NCBI GenBank assembly: GCA_016708435.1
Contig: JADJFV010000016.1
Coordinates: 1-32,342 of the forward strand
Length of the DNA stretch: 32,342 bases
Reading direction: 5' to 3'
From: Leptospiraceae bacterium
Lineage (GTDB): Bacteria > Spirochaetota > Leptospiria > Leptospirales > Leptospiraceae
Below the pieces are notes generated by a model. It was not told the DNA's origin. It saw only the letters and a program-made list of their open reading frames with translations, and did no database searches. Shown here piece by piece: positions 1 to 9,246 of this stretch. The first letter of the stretch is position 1; every line of letters starts with the position of its first letter. A program made the position numbers and the translations under genes.

Positions 1-73
1 GGCGACATTTTAGTTGCGGACTAGGAGAAGTGTTGTCTAATAAAATAACGCCAAGCTTTCCGTTGTAGGTTTC

Positions 74-90
74 CTCGACGTCGTGTCTCG
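74..90. repeat. short palindrome near cassette ends, first of nine copies
   Basis: The motif is of the form CTCGAC-N-TCCGTGTCGAG. It sits about 75-90 bp inside the left end of cassettes 0, 1, 2, 3 (there shifted to about 40 bp) and of the incomplete eighth unit, at about 74, 2668, 5956, 9173 and 19589. It also sits about 40-85 bp inside the right end of cassettes 0 to 3, at about 2248, 5518, 8763 and 13024. It is absent from both ends of cassettes 4, 5 and 6. Presence in pairs makes it part of the cassette's long terminal inverted repeat. Whether it acts as a protein site, a terminator or only as stem sequence is unknown. Confidence 0.6.
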
Positions 91-127
91 GAAGGAACTA
101 TCACGTTATTATTTAGGTGGCAAGAGC

Positions 128-2246
128 ATGAACAAACGAAATTTATTTGGTGAGTTGAATTTTAAAAAATAAGATTCCGATCGAGATTTAAAGAAGATAG
201 TGTTAGAAAGTAATTGTTTACCTATCCTAAAAACGCGGTTACAATCAACTAACTATTGTTGAAGTAAATCATTACAGCATCCCTTCATAAAAACAGGTTC
301 AACAAAGAAACCCGTAACTTTAATTCCAGATTATTGTTTAAAAGTTGAAAATAATTTTGCTTGGAATAGCAGATGCAAAAGCTCCAAATGAAAAGTAGCA
401 GATAGACCATGTTGGGCAAGTGTATAGTTATGCTACATTCAGAAATAAGAAGTAAATATTTTGCTCTTTGTAATGGAGTTACAGTTTGTTATCATAGGAC
501 AGATGGAGATAATGAACCAATACTCTATTTTGATAACAGATGAAATATAGAGATAATTGGGATAACCAAAGGTTATCTATCGCAAGCTTTCATTTTGCAG
601 GAAACATTTTACTTATGAGACTACAAATGCTGGCAAAGCCAAGGAGTTTGATTATAAAAATAGACGCTATTAGAAGAAGTGAAGTTAAGAAGCAAAGTGC
701 AAAACATTTGGAGTTCACGGATATTTTACAGAAACAAAGCTGGAATGTCGTTGCTGAAGATATAAAAATTTTCCAAGAAAGGCGATTTAATATTGAGCCC
801 CATTCAAGAGTGAGTAACCGCAATTGGAAACTTTAATGAATCATGGAAAGCAATAAGTATTGATATTAACCCGATGGCTGTCTTTATTGTAGATGCGTTA
901 ATTGCTCCAGTAGAGATCAATCACTCTTTGATGCTTTTTGAAAATAAAATCTGAATATATAAAAAATGAACCAAAAGACAAAAAGAAATAGAAAAGCCTT
1001 AGGCCAATATCCTTATCCAAAGGTTTTAGATTACCGAAAGATCCGGATGTTGAAACTAATGAAAAACTTTTACTAAAAAACAATTACTTTAACTGTCTTG
1101 CCAAATTTCTTATTAAAAAGAAAAAAATGAGAATTTAAGAAACTCACTACTTTTAATGTTTCCGGTCTTCTAACAAAAGTAAATCTTACCTACCATAACA
1201 AATCCTAATAGACCGGCAGATGGGCAAGGAAATTCAGCAATCTTTGCTTATTTATCGATACAAGAGTTGCTCTTGATCAGTGGATTATAGATGTTATGAA
1301 ATACTTTGAACTTCGCTTTAAAAAAGTAATAGATGCAAAAAAAGAAATGAGATACTATATAAATGAGCAAACCATAAATGATATAAAAGTAATAAAAGGA
1401 AGACAAGCGATTAGAAGTAACTGAAAAAGATTTTAAATTGGAAGTAATAGAAGGGCGAGCACCACAAAACAAAAAATGAATACAATAAATTAATTTCAGA
1501 TAGTATAAAGAAATATATAGAGTTTTAAAATTTGATAGATGGCTTTCTTTTGTATTCGCGCATAAAGAACCACAATTTTGGCATCTAATAGTTGGAACAT
1601 GTAGAAAGGTGTGGATTTGAATACGTTGGAGCAGTCCACAAAAAATGGACAGACGAGCTTTAAAAGACAAATCCATTTACTGTTTTATCAGGGCCAACTC
1701 GACATTAACTTCCGAAAAGTAAATAACCCTAGAGCAATTATGAGAGCAAATTTAGGAATGGATATTTCTGAAATCGTTTTACATAATAGTTGAAGGAATT
1801 ATTGCGAAGGATAATGGAGCCACTCTTGAGCGATTAATGGTAAGTTAATCATAAAGGTTTGGAATTAAGTTTCTTGATTTTCTAAAGCAATATACTGATC
1901 AGACTCCAATATTATTAGAAAGGTTGGGTTATAATATGAGCAGACAGAAAAATTTCTCATTCGGAAAAACACAAAATCCGTAAGTCATGCTTAGATATTA
2001 AACTAAGAGTAAGATATTATCTCATAAGTTACCGAAAGAATGGAGAATAACAATACTAACCCAACATTTGATGAAATTATTTTGAGTGTTTTGCCGTTAC
2101 TTAAAATGGGAGTACCCCAGAACCCAAACTATATTAAGTGTTCTCGAAGACATTGGAGAACGTGTGTGGATGAAGATAGGTGGCAACAAAGGAATGAACA
2201 ACCTACATTATTTAAAAAGGAAGCTATTGAGACTAAAAATGTTTGA
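128..2246 (+). pseudogene. decayed fused HsdR_N-like nuclease / DNA methyltransferase
   Basis: Reading across many frame changes recovers one protein of roughly 700 residues starting at ATG 128 (MNKRNLFGELNF). Near 320-400 the pieces read PDYCLKVENNFAW and then ADAKAPNEK, the PD...DxK pattern of HsdR-N-terminal-type nuclease domains, followed by SYATFRN and FALCNG. Around 780-900 a degraded DPFGGSG-like motif I precedes AISIDINPMAVFIVDALIAP, typical of N4/N6 DNA methyltransferases. The C-terminal part (about 1560-2246) gives FTV-SGQLDINFRKVNNPRA, then NPTFDEIILSVLPLLK and a terminal EQPTLF, like other adenine-specific methylases. Order and spacing fit a single-polypeptide restriction-modification enzyme. 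The density of stops and indels is much higher than elsewhere in the window, so true decay is likely here, although sequencing error may contribute. The recognition sequence cannot be inferred. Confidence 0.6.
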
Positions 2247-2324
2247 CACCCGACATCATGTCGGACTGGTTCTAGTGATTGGCGTTATTTTGGCTTTATC
2301 GTAGTAGACGCAACTAAAACGTCT

Positions 2325-2608
2325 GCCCTAACAAAGCGTGGTGATCTGCTGCGAGGCAAGTAAGATTTGCCTCTTGCTCCAGTCTGCTTAATTGTTGTAA
2401 GATTTTTAGTTCTAAGTGAAGACCATGCTAAAAAATACGCCTTCGCTACAGTCACGGAAAATTGCAAACAAAAGCAATTTCCGCGCCTTCCGCTCAGTCA
2501 TATTTTGTTGCTTGTTTTTGTAGACTCGGAGACATTGAAATAAAATGAAAAAAGTGCTACCGCATTTTCCATTTATTTCAACGTCAAATACCGTGAACGT
2601 TATGCGGC
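2325..2608 (+). repeat. long attC-like site A
   Basis: The outer core is CCCTAAC at 2326-2332 and GTTATGC at 2599-2605. Inside it, arm 1 is GAGGCAA (2353-2359) pairing with TTGCCTC (2367-2373). The last arm pairs TTGAAATAAA (from 2535) with TTTATTTCAA (to 2581) around the loop GTGCTACCGCA, which other copies share. This is the most diverged copy and the shortest (about 280 bp). Its sequence differs from copies B to G in most stems while the stems themselves are kept. Confidence 0.6.
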
Positions 2609-2820
2609 ATTTTTAGGTGCGGGCATGTTCGATAAAGGAACCAACGCTAGGATATTTTAGTATAGGTTTCTCGACGTCCGTGTCTCGAAAAATGCAAAGA
2701 AGATTTTTAAATGTATAAGAAATTTACTCCGTTTAGTTCAAGACATCTTTTTATGAATCCGGAGCAATCCTTAAAACCAGACTTTTTCGTTTTGTTGCTT
2801 ATTTCCTGTAAAAAAAAACT

Positions 2821-3349
2821 TTAACTTTCCTTTTTATTCAAATTTTCCAAAGATTCTAGAATCATAGAAAATAATTTTCGTTGTTTGGTTTGAAAATTTA
2901 CATCGAACAATTGAAATACAGAATATATTCTTTGCAAATGATCTGGTAAAATTTTTTTTAATTGTTTGATTCCATTTTTACTTAATGAAACTCGAATGAC
3001 TCTTCTATCTTCTTTCGATGGTGTTCTTTGTATAAAATCGTTTTTTTCTAAAGTGTCTAGTATTCCGGTCATAGTTGGCGGTTTTGACACCTAGTTCTTT
3101 TCCCAATCGGATTACGGTCCAATCACTTTCGTTATCCGAGTAAAGAAGCATGATGGTAAGAAACCCAGGTTGAGATAGTTTGTATCTAGAAAAATGTAAT
3201 TCGAATGAAGTGCTCACAATCGTAGAAAATTGTATAATCTCTGTAATACAATTTAGCAAAGATAGATCGGATTGGTTATTTTCAGATTTGATTTTTGTAA
3301 AAATCTTTTTTTGAACTTCTTTGTTTGGAGGTAATATCGTCTTTTTCAT
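2821..3349 (-). CDS. MarR-family transcriptional regulator (frameshifted)
   Basis: This is a small winged-helix repressor of the MarR family, about 170 residues when two frames are joined. The N-terminal part ends in DWTVIRLGKELGVK, the start of the recognition region. The reading then moves to the frame of KPPTMTGILDTLEKNDFIQR (recognition helix) and TPSKEDRRVIRVSLSKNG, the classic MarR wing with its DRR motif. The single frame change lies near 3089 and could be a sequencing indel. The gene is divergent from a small membrane-protein gene. The 64 bp between the two starts is filled by a perfect 23-bp inverted repeat, so autorepression and control of the divergent gene are likely. MarR proteins often respond to small phenolic or oxidising ligands; the ligand here is unknown. 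Confidence 0.85.
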
Positions 3350-3353
3350 AATA

Positions 3354-3403
3354 TTAATAAGTTTACTAATATTTAGCCCCCTAAATATTAGTAAACTTAT
3401 TAA
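3354..3403. promoter_or_regulatory. probable MarR operator, perfect 23-bp inverted repeat
   Basis: Arms at 3354-3376 and 3381-3403 are perfectly complementary and are separated by CCCC. The inner half-site reads ACTAATATTTAG. The palindrome fills the divergent intergenic space, 4 bp from the regulator start codon and ending just before the AAGGAG ribosome site of the opposite gene, so bound repressor would block both transcription units. A hairpin role in the leader RNA cannot be excluded. Confidence 0.75.
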
Positions 3404-3413
3404 GGAGAAAAAG

Positions 3414-3773
3414 ATGAAAAATATTACAATAAAATTGCCTTTTTTTCTGATTATATTAAGTGCATTACCTACTTTAAAGGAAGGATTATCGGTTATCTTG
3501 GAAATGACCCCGAAGGAATGATAGTCCTACATTGGTTGGTTTACTACAATGTCCTTATAGCATTTACTCTTTTTTTGTAGGATACCTACTTTGGATTCAG
3601 TCTACAAACAGATTAAAAATGGCAAGTATCGTTTTTTTAGGACATATACTTGTTATTTCCTTTTTACTTTTTACCTATTTCACAAGTGGAATGGTAGCTC
3701 AGAAAATGTTTTTGCCATGGCTTTCCGTTCCACACTTTGGGCGATAATTCTTTTAATTCGAAAAGGTTTTTAA
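3414..3773 (+). CDS. small multi-pass membrane protein (frameshifted)
   Basis: ATG 3414 lies 6 bp after AAGGAG. Joining three frames gives about 118 residues: MKNITIKLPFFLIILSALPT, then GMIVLHWLVYYNVLIAFTLF, then MASIVFLGHILVISFLLFTY, ending WAIILLIRKGF. Three or four hydrophobic segments are evident, with no charged catalytic motif. Frame changes near 3510 and 3705 are probably indels. I do not recognise the family. Its divergent placement against the MarR gene and shared operator suggest it is the regulator's main target, perhaps working with the adjacent cytochromes in membrane electron transfer or export. That function is inference only. Confidence 0.6.
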
Positions 3774-3782
3774 AACTAACCC

Positions 3783-4307
3783 TTATTCACTTTTCGAAGG
3801 AGCATTGATTGCCATCCTTGCTAATATATTTCCCTTGGTGAATTGATAGAGGATAACGCCTGTTACATGGATAAATACAAGAATTAGTATTAATTTGGTA
3901 ACAATTTCATGAATGTTTACAGATAACAATTCTCTATTTAAAAACGGCAGGATTGATATTTATAAAATTCCATTGTTCAAAATCCTTAGTGCTTGCCACT
4001 CATTCAATGAGTAACACTGTTATGTAAATAGACAATGCGTAGCAGTATATAGCATCTTATGCGCACCTTCGATTCCATCTGGTGTTGGATGAGAACTTTT
4101 GATTCGTTTATAAATTCTAATTAAAGTCAATAGCACTAGTAACAATCCACTAAATGTATGCGCTCTATAGAATGGTCTTGTAGTATTTTCATCATCCAGC
4201 TGAACCATCGCCGTCCCAATACCAAACAATCCCAAAATTAAAATCGCTGAAATACCATGTATAAATCTAGTTGATTTTGGGTGAACAAATTCTGTCGTAG
4301 TCTGCAT
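3783..4307 (-). CDS. cytochrome b561-like membrane protein (frameshifted)
   Basis: The N-terminal 95 residues contain RFIHGISAILILGLFGIGTA and FYRAHTFSGLLLVLLTLIRI, with a His in each of two membrane helices, followed by HKMLYTA. The remainder, after one or more frame changes between about 3910 and 4025, ends IHEIVTKLILILVFIHVTGV and a final RM-containing tail. This is the standard bacterial cytochrome b561 layout of four helices with paired His heme ligands. It would transfer electrons across the inner membrane, probably from quinol. It faces the cytochrome c gene across a 220-bp gap, and a copy of the MarR half-site lies upstream of its start. Both suggest a common regulon. Confidence 0.75.
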
Positions 4308-4347
4308 GTTAAATTCCTATTTCTCGTATTTGAATCTAATTATTTAG

Positions 4348-4363
4348 GATACTAATATTTAGT
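4348..4363. promoter_or_regulatory. second candidate MarR half-site
   Basis: ACTAATATTTAG recurs here as GGATACTAATATTTAG, about 45 bp upstream of the cytochrome b561 start. The 12 bp are identical to the inner arm of the operator at 3354-3403. The partner half-site is poorly conserved (GTCAACTAATTAAA follows), so binding may be weaker. Confidence 0.5.
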
Positions 4364-4527
4364 CAACTAATTAAAATAGTGTAAAATTGATAGATAATGG
4401 GTTTTGTTAAGTTGTATATTTTTCATTCTCGAAATATTTTAAATTAAAACTGATTTTCTGGATTTAAAAAACAATTTACTTTCCTACAACAATGCGTTAA
4501 ATAATTTGGTGGAAGAGGATTTAGAAT

Positions 4528-4992
4528 ATGTATAAAAATTTGTTTTTTATTTCAATTGGATTATGGGTTATTGTTTTATTAATTTTAGGAAAATTCTTCA
4601 TTTCAGGAAATACACATCATTCTACAGATGGTAGGAGATACGTTGAATTATCCTGCAGAGAAAATTTTATTCTTTTAGAAATGAGAGGACTTTTGACTTC
4701 CCTGAATGGAGTTCTTGTGGGACTTGAAGCAAACGACAAAAAGAAAATGATTGAGTCTGCAAGAAGTGCAGGAACAAGTGGACACAACAACGTAGAATCC
4801 GGTCATGAGACAATCATGTTAAAACTTCCCATGGATTTTAAAAAAATGGGAATGGGTTTACATAAGGATTTTGATTCATTAGCAGAGACGATCGAGGCAG
4901 GCGGATCCGAAAAAAGACATTGTAAAAAACTAGCAATCATCTCCGGTCAATGTGTGCAATGTCATGCCGGATATCGTTTTTCTGCGGAATGA
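4528..4992 (+). CDS. membrane-anchored cytochrome c, c'-like
   Basis: This intact 154-residue protein has an N-terminal signal anchor (residues 5-26, FFISIGLWVIVLLILGKFF) and a single C-terminal heme motif CVQCH near residue 143. A heme site at the extreme C-terminus, preceded by a helical body with LLEMRGLLTSLNGVLVGLEA, is the layout of class II (c') cytochromes. The body also has SAGTSGHNNVESGH and MGMGLHKDFDSLA. The upstream GGAAGAGGA at about 4510 is a good ribosome site. It probably accepts electrons at the periplasmic face from the neighbouring b561. The specific function (NO handling, respiration or sensing) cannot be told. Confidence 0.75.
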   Translation: MYKNLFFISIGLWVIVLLILGKFFISGNTHHSTDGRRYVELSCRENFILLEMRGLLTSLNGVLVGLEANDKKKMIESARSAGTSGHNNVESGHETIMLKLPMDFKKMGMGLHKDFDSLAETIEAGGSEKRHCKKLAIISGQCVQCHAGYRFSAE

Positions 4993-5593
4993 TTGAAAGT
5001 TTTTCTGCGTTTATTTAAAAGTATCTCATTATGAAATAAGCCTACTCCGATTTTGCTATACCCATTCTCAAAAGTAAATTTAAATTAAAATTGGATACTA
5101 TGCTTTTAAGTATGGGAATACCACTTTCTAGAAAAATAGTGGAACTTATTTGCGAGAAGTGGTATTTAAGCTTTTAATTTGTAGGAAAGAATGGGAGAGA
5201 ATTATGAAAGAAGTTGGATGCAAATTACTAGAAAGAACAGTTTTCTCCTTGGGAAAATATTCTAATAATAACAAGTCATGACAGTTCAATTAGTGTTTGA
5301 AAATATGAATTAAATTGAAAGAGAAGGAAGGGATTACTTCTTTAATTTTTACTAGATTTAATAATGCTCTTACAGGCTAGAATCAATTAGCCATGTAAAG
5401 AATATTTTTTACGACTAACGTTGGATTTGCGGAAATTGCTACATAATAGAATTGACTAGCAACTTCGCAAACCCAACATATAAAAAGAATCGTATTGGGT
5501 AATGGAGTAAGTTTTACACTCGACATCGTGTCGAGACTGGATTTAGTTAAAGGCGTTGGTTAAGGCTTCTTAGGAGTGAGCGCACCTAAAACA
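4993..5593. other. non-coding right end of cassette 1
   Basis: I see no gene here. The stretch holds a block (5161-5240) also found at 8566-8636 in cassette 2, with the shared words GTAGGAAAGAATGGGAGAGA and GATGCAAATT. A 59-bp imperfect hairpin follows at 5419-5477, then the end palindrome at 5518, then the inverted-repeat arm leading into site B. Confidence 0.7.
5419..5477. repeat. 59-bp imperfect hairpin, copy 1 (copy 2 at 8667-8724)
   Basis: GTTGGATTTGCGGAAATTGCT pairs with AGCAACTTCGCAAACCCAAC with one bulge, and both ends match integron core words (GTTRRRY and RYYYAAC). Size and bulge resemble a classical short attC stem, but the core words point outward, so it reads as a mini-cassette rather than a site. 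The copy in cassette 2 is nearly identical. Confidence 0.6.
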
Positions 5594-5898
5594 CCGCATA
5601 ACTTCGCGTGATCTGCTTCAAAGCCTCACAATGTTCGGACGCTGTGGGGCTTTTCGATCAAGTCGGCTTAGTTGTATTAGCCACACTTTTTAGTATTTTT
5701 GTCAGACTCATGCAAGTCCAGTGCCTTCACTACTGTCACAAAACTTGCAGGAGGGGATAAGCAAGTTTATGTGCCATCCGTTCAGTCACAGGACTTGCTA
5801 GTAATAGTACGACTCGGAGACATGACTTTGAAACTCAAAAGGTGCTACCGCACTTTCGAGTTTCAAAGTCACGTCAGATACGCTTAACGTTATGCGGC
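5594..5898 (+). repeat. long attC-like site B
   Basis: The core GCATAAC (5596-5602) pairs with GTTATGC (5889-5895). Arm 1 pairs AAAGCCTCACA (5620-5630) with TGTGGGGCTTT (5643-5653). The last arm pairs TGACTTTGAAACTC (5823-5836) with GAGTTTCAAAGTCA (5858-5871). The middle contains GCAAGT...ACTTGC pairings that all later copies share. Confidence 0.65.
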
Positions 5899-6008
5899 AT
5901 TTTAGGTGCGGGCATGTTCGATAAAGGAACCAACGCTAGGATATTTTAGTATAGGTTTCTCGACGTCCGTGTCTCGAAAATCGTAAAGAGGAATTTAAAT
6001 GTATAAAA

Positions 6009-6131
6009 AATTTAATTCGTTTAGTTCAAAGCAATTCTTTTATGAAAGAAACGGAGTCCATTTTTGCTTTAAGATTTTAATTTGTTGGATTGAATTATGG
6101 GAGAAGTGCAATGCAAATTCCTAGAAAGAAA
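6009..6131 (+). repeat. direct repeat left of cassette 2 cargo (partner 8504-8636)
   Basis: Both copies read CGTTTAGTTCAAA, then GCTTTAAGATTTTAA, then GAATTATGGGAGA and TGCAAATTC followed by AGAAAGA, with scattered differences. Cassette 1 has the first part of this block at 2709-2765 and the last part at 5161-5240. The intervening non-coding DNA (5898-6198) holds only the end palindrome and this repeat. Confidence 0.65.
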
Positions 6132-6198
6132 ACTTTCGCATGACTTTTGCGTTAATTCAGTTCAATTTGAAATCGTCGCATGTAAGATAGTTGATTCA

Positions 6199-7872
6199 CT
6201 ATATACTAGCCAGCTCGTCTCTGGAAATGACCGCAATTTCTCTAGCGAGAGTTTTTCCAGCGAGAGAATAGGGTAGAATAACAAAATTAGCCCCTGCTTG
6301 TTCTAAAGCTGGAATTTGTTCGGGCATTTCGGCAGTGGCATAGATTACAGCATCAGGAGAAAGTTCTCGGCAAACTTTGGTTAGCTTCAAATTACTCGTT
6401 CCTTTAAGAAGTAAGTCCGGTACAGTGGAAATAATCATAGCCGCGTCATGAATAAGAGCGTGGGTTAATGTGTCTGAGCTGCCGATATCACCAAAGATTC
6501 CTTTCATTCCAAAATTAGAAAGCTCTTTCAGCACCTCAAGATTGTCATCAACGACCATAATCTTTTCTAAAAAGAGGATTTATGATTTTAATTTCATCAA
6601 TAAACGCACGCGCTCCTCTATGAAATCCTAAAATGACGATAGGATAATCATTTTCCACCTCTGCATTTTCAGTGTCCCGAAGTCCATGAATAGAAGGCTT
6701 TTTTCTTAAACGATTCAAGATGTTTTGGATGAAATTATAAATTTGTAAATTATACTTGATAGTATATGTGGATGTAACAGCCGTTATCCCAAGTCCATAC
6801 AGCAATAGAGAAAATGTAGTTTCACTTATGTGACCGTATTTCAAACCAAGTGTTGCAATCACAGGAGAAAATTCACTGATTTGTGTTAGATTCATACTAG
6901 AAAGAAGTGCCGAACGATGACTATTACCCGCTAATCTTACCAAAGGATAAATCACTAGGAGTTTAGAAAATGCAGCCGCAAGGATAATGACTACAAGAGG
7001 CGAGAAAATTCTGCTTGTGGTGCTGGAATTTTCATTCCGAGTGAAATAAAAAATAATGTCATAAAAAAGTCTCGTAGAGGTGATATCTTAGCTGTAATGT
7101 GAATATGATAGGGAAACGTAGAAATCGAAATTCCAGCAATAAGAGCACCCATTTCCATGGACAATCCGAGTAAAGACGCAGAGCCTGCAACAGCCGCGCA
7201 CCAACCGATAGATACTGATACCACAAGTTCAGGTGATTTTGAAATCCTACTGAATAAACTGGAAAGTAAGTATTTACTGATAACGAAACCAGAAATAAGT
7301 AAGAGTATGGCTTTAGCAATGGCTATTAGTATTAACGAAATCTGCGGATCATTGAAATTAGGCTGTAATACTAAAAGTAAAATTGCCCAGATGTCTTGAA
7401 AGATTAATATCCCTACTGTAATTCTTCCCGGAATAGAATCCAATTCAAACTTATCATAAAGGGATTTTACTACAATCGCAGTGGAACTTAAAGAACAAAA
7501 AAATGCTAAGTACAATATCTCCAGTTTCGCACCTCCAAACAGAGTAGCGAATAACTGGAAGAATCCTAAAGTCAAAATGATATTCAAAGGAAATTGCCCT
7601 AGACCAGTTATTAGAATTGTCTTTCCATTTGCGATTAGGTTTTGTGGATTGAGTTCCAGACCAATAATAAACAGAAGCAAAATTAATCCCATTTCTGAAA
7701 TAACTTCAATGTTATGAACATCCGCAACCAATTGAGGTGTGATATATGGACCAATAATCACTCCCGCAATAAGATAACCAAGTATCATGGGTTGTTTTAA
7801 AAAATGAATAATGAGTGTAGTTGCTGTCGCAATTACGATTGCAATTCCAATATCTGTTAATAAACCATGCAT
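6199..7872 (-). CDS. CPA2-type monovalent cation:proton antiporter (KefB-like, frameshifted)
   Basis: Three frames join to about 555 residues. The first 293 residues give LLTDIGIAIVIATATTLIIH and QPMILGYLIAGVIIGPYITP, then GLILLLFIIGLELNP, then LSSTAIVVKSL and GILIFQDIWAILLLVL. This is the conserved CPA2 exchanger core, including the FQD motif. After a frame change near 6975 the last helices follow (LAGNSHRSALLSSMNLTQIS). A cytoplasmic Rossmann-like KTN/TrkA-N region comes next (YPIVILGFHRGARAFIDEI; another frame change near 6553; then KIMVVDDNLEVLKEL and FGDIGSSDTL). It probably exchanges K+ or Na+ for H+ at the inner membrane under nucleotide control. It follows the DUF3124 gene by 3 bp and is surely cotranscribed with it. 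Both frame changes are probably indels. Confidence 0.85.
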
Positions 7873-7875
7873 AGA

Positions 7876-8403
7876 CTACTTACCAATATCCCGAACAACA
7901 TAACCGGGGCTAATAAAAGAAACCCCCATATTCCCATCTCTCGAAACCATAATTGCTTCAATAATAGGTTTCACAATCTTATATTCGGATACCCATTCTA
8001 CCATCGCATTAGCCCCTATCCCCGCTCCGGGTTTTTCGGGAACTAAATGGTAAATAGCCGTTGCCAATGGTGCTAATATTCTGGGTTCTTTAATAATCGC
8101 TTTGAGTAGAGTTCCATTTTCGGAATAATAACGAATAGTTCTTAAAATAAGTGGATGATCGGGATCTGTGTTGTGAATGGCAAGTGTTGTCACTAGAGAT
8201 AATGTTAGCTCATCATTATAATGAAAGATGCGTGCATAAGCGGGCACATAAACCAAACTCCCACTTACAACATTGATTTTCTGCTGTGGAATTGGAAAAG
8301 TCTGTTCCACTATTTCTGGAGCAGGTTTTTTAGGTTTCTCATCACAGGTAAGGACATTCAAAAGAAAAAATGCAAATAACAATGCTCTCAACAAGTATTT
8401 CAT
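7876..8403 (-). CDS. DUF3124-family lipoprotein
   Basis: The 175-residue product has a signal peptide ending in the lipobox LNVLTC, so it should be a lipoprotein. The body carries DUF3124 hallmarks: SLVYVPAYARIFHYNDE, TLAIHNTDPDHPLILRTIRY, GAGIGANAMVEW and GVSFISPG. I chose ATG 8403 because GAGG lies just upstream; a GTG two codons earlier (8409) is the alternative. The function of the family is unknown. The 3-bp gap to the antiporter suggests a translationally coupled pair, possibly with the lipoprotein acting as a periplasmic partner of the transporter. That link is inference. Confidence 0.85.
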   Translation of the reverse strand: MKYLLRALLFAFFLLNVLTCDEKPKKPAPEIVEQTFPIPQQKINVVSGSLVYVPAYARIFHYNDELTLSLVTTLAIHNTDPDHPLILRTIRYYSENGTLLKAIIKEPRILAPLATAIYHLVPEKPGAGIGANAMVEWVSEYKIVKPIIEAIMVSRDGNMGVSFISPGYVVRDIGK

Positions 8404-8409
8404 ACACAC

Positions 8410-8839
8410 CTCGTTTTCTTACTATCAGAATTATCCATTTCATTCCTGTCAAATTTAAATTCTTGAAGTTACGTCTAACTAACTGACGTTACATAAAAAG
8501 GCAAATTTTACCCCGTTTAGTTCAAAACATCTCTTTAAGAAAGAAAGGGAATGCATTTTTGCTTTAAGATTTTAAATTTGTAGGAAAGAATGGGAGAGAA
8601 TTATGGGAGATGTTGAATGCAAATTCATAGAAAGATAAATAAGTAATATTTTACTACACGCCCAACGTTGGATTTGCGGAAATTGCTACGGAATAGAATT
8701 GACAAGCAACTTCGCAAACCCAACATATATAAGAATCGTATTGGGTAATGGAGTAAGTATTACACTCGACATCGTGTCGAGGCTGGTAATAGATAAAGGC
8801 GTTGGTTAAGGCTTATTAGGAGTATGCGCACCTAAAACA
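8410..8839. other. non-coding right end of cassette 2
   Basis: I see no gene here. The stretch contains the right direct repeat (8504-8636), the second 58-bp hairpin (8667-8724), the end palindrome (8763-8783) and the inverted-repeat arm ending at site C. From about 8566 onward it is nearly identical to 5161-5593. Confidence 0.7.
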
Positions 8840-9141
8840 CCGCATAACTGCGAGTGAGCCACTGCGAGAGTGAACTATGTTCGGATGCTGTTCACTCTCT
8901 TGCTCCGAGCCGGCTGGTTGTTTAAGTGAAAAATTTTAGTTTATTTGGAAAGCTACCGCAAGTCCAGTGCCTTCACTACTGTCACGAAACTTGCAGAAAA
9001 GAGCAAGTTTGCGCGCCATCCGTTCAGTCACAGGACTTGCTAGTCATACGGTTGGCTCGGAGACATGACTTTAAAATTCAAAAGATGCTACCGCACTTTC
9101 GAATTTTAAAGTCACGTCGGCTACTCTTAACGTTAGGCGAT
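8840..9141 (+). repeat. long attC-like site C
   Basis: The core GCATAAC (8842-8848) faces GTTAGGC (9132-9138). GTTAGGC belongs to the next cassette and pairs with that cassette's own right end instead. Arm 1 pairs GAGAGTGAAC (8866-8875) with GTTCACTCTC (8890-8899). The last arm pairs TGACTTTAAAATTC (9066-9079) with GAATTTTAAAGTCA (9101-9114). Relative to site B this arm carries two compensated base-pair changes. Confidence 0.65.
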
Positions 9142-9246
9142 ATTCCCACCCCTAAAATTGGTCGGAATTGGTTATCCCGACATCCGTGTCGGGATAAAAC
9201 ATTAAAATAAAGCTTTTAAAAAACAGGAAGGAATTAACATAAGACT

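Larger units (their letters stand above)
1..2599 (+). mobile_element. integron-like gene cassette 0 (left end cut by window)
   Basis: This cassette carries the decayed restriction-modification gene and ends in long attC-like site A. The window opens at GGCGACATTTTAGTTGCG, which is nearly the reverse complement of CGCAACTAAAACGTCTGCC just before the core at the other end (about 2310-2328). The window therefore seems to start a few bases inside the cassette. A short palindrome (CTCGACGTCGTGTCTCG, 74-90) near the left end is mirrored by one at 2248-2266 near the right end. Boundaries follow the integron convention of cleavage between G and TT of the GTT core. That this is an integron cassette is inferred from the repeat architecture, because no integrase is in view. 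Confidence 0.6.
2600..5889 (+). mobile_element. integron-like gene cassette 1 (redox module)
   Basis: The cassette holds the MarR regulator, membrane protein, cytochrome b561 and cytochrome c genes, transcribed in both directions, plus site B. Its left end (2599-2622) is complementary to its own right end (5581-5602). Weaker complementarity continues for about 90 bp, through AACCAACGC at the left and GCGTTGG at the right, to the short palindromes at 2668 and 5518. Its first 150 bp and last 430 bp are near-identical to those of cassette 2, although the cargo is unrelated. Confidence 0.6.
5890..9132 (+). mobile_element. integron-like gene cassette 2 (antiporter module)
   Basis: The cargo is entirely on the minus strand relative to cassette polarity. 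The left end (5889-5911) is complementary to the right end (8827-8848), with a weaker stem continuing to the palindromes at 5956 and 8763. The cargo is also bracketed by a direct repeat of about 125 bp (6009-6131 and 8504-8636). Confidence 0.6.
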
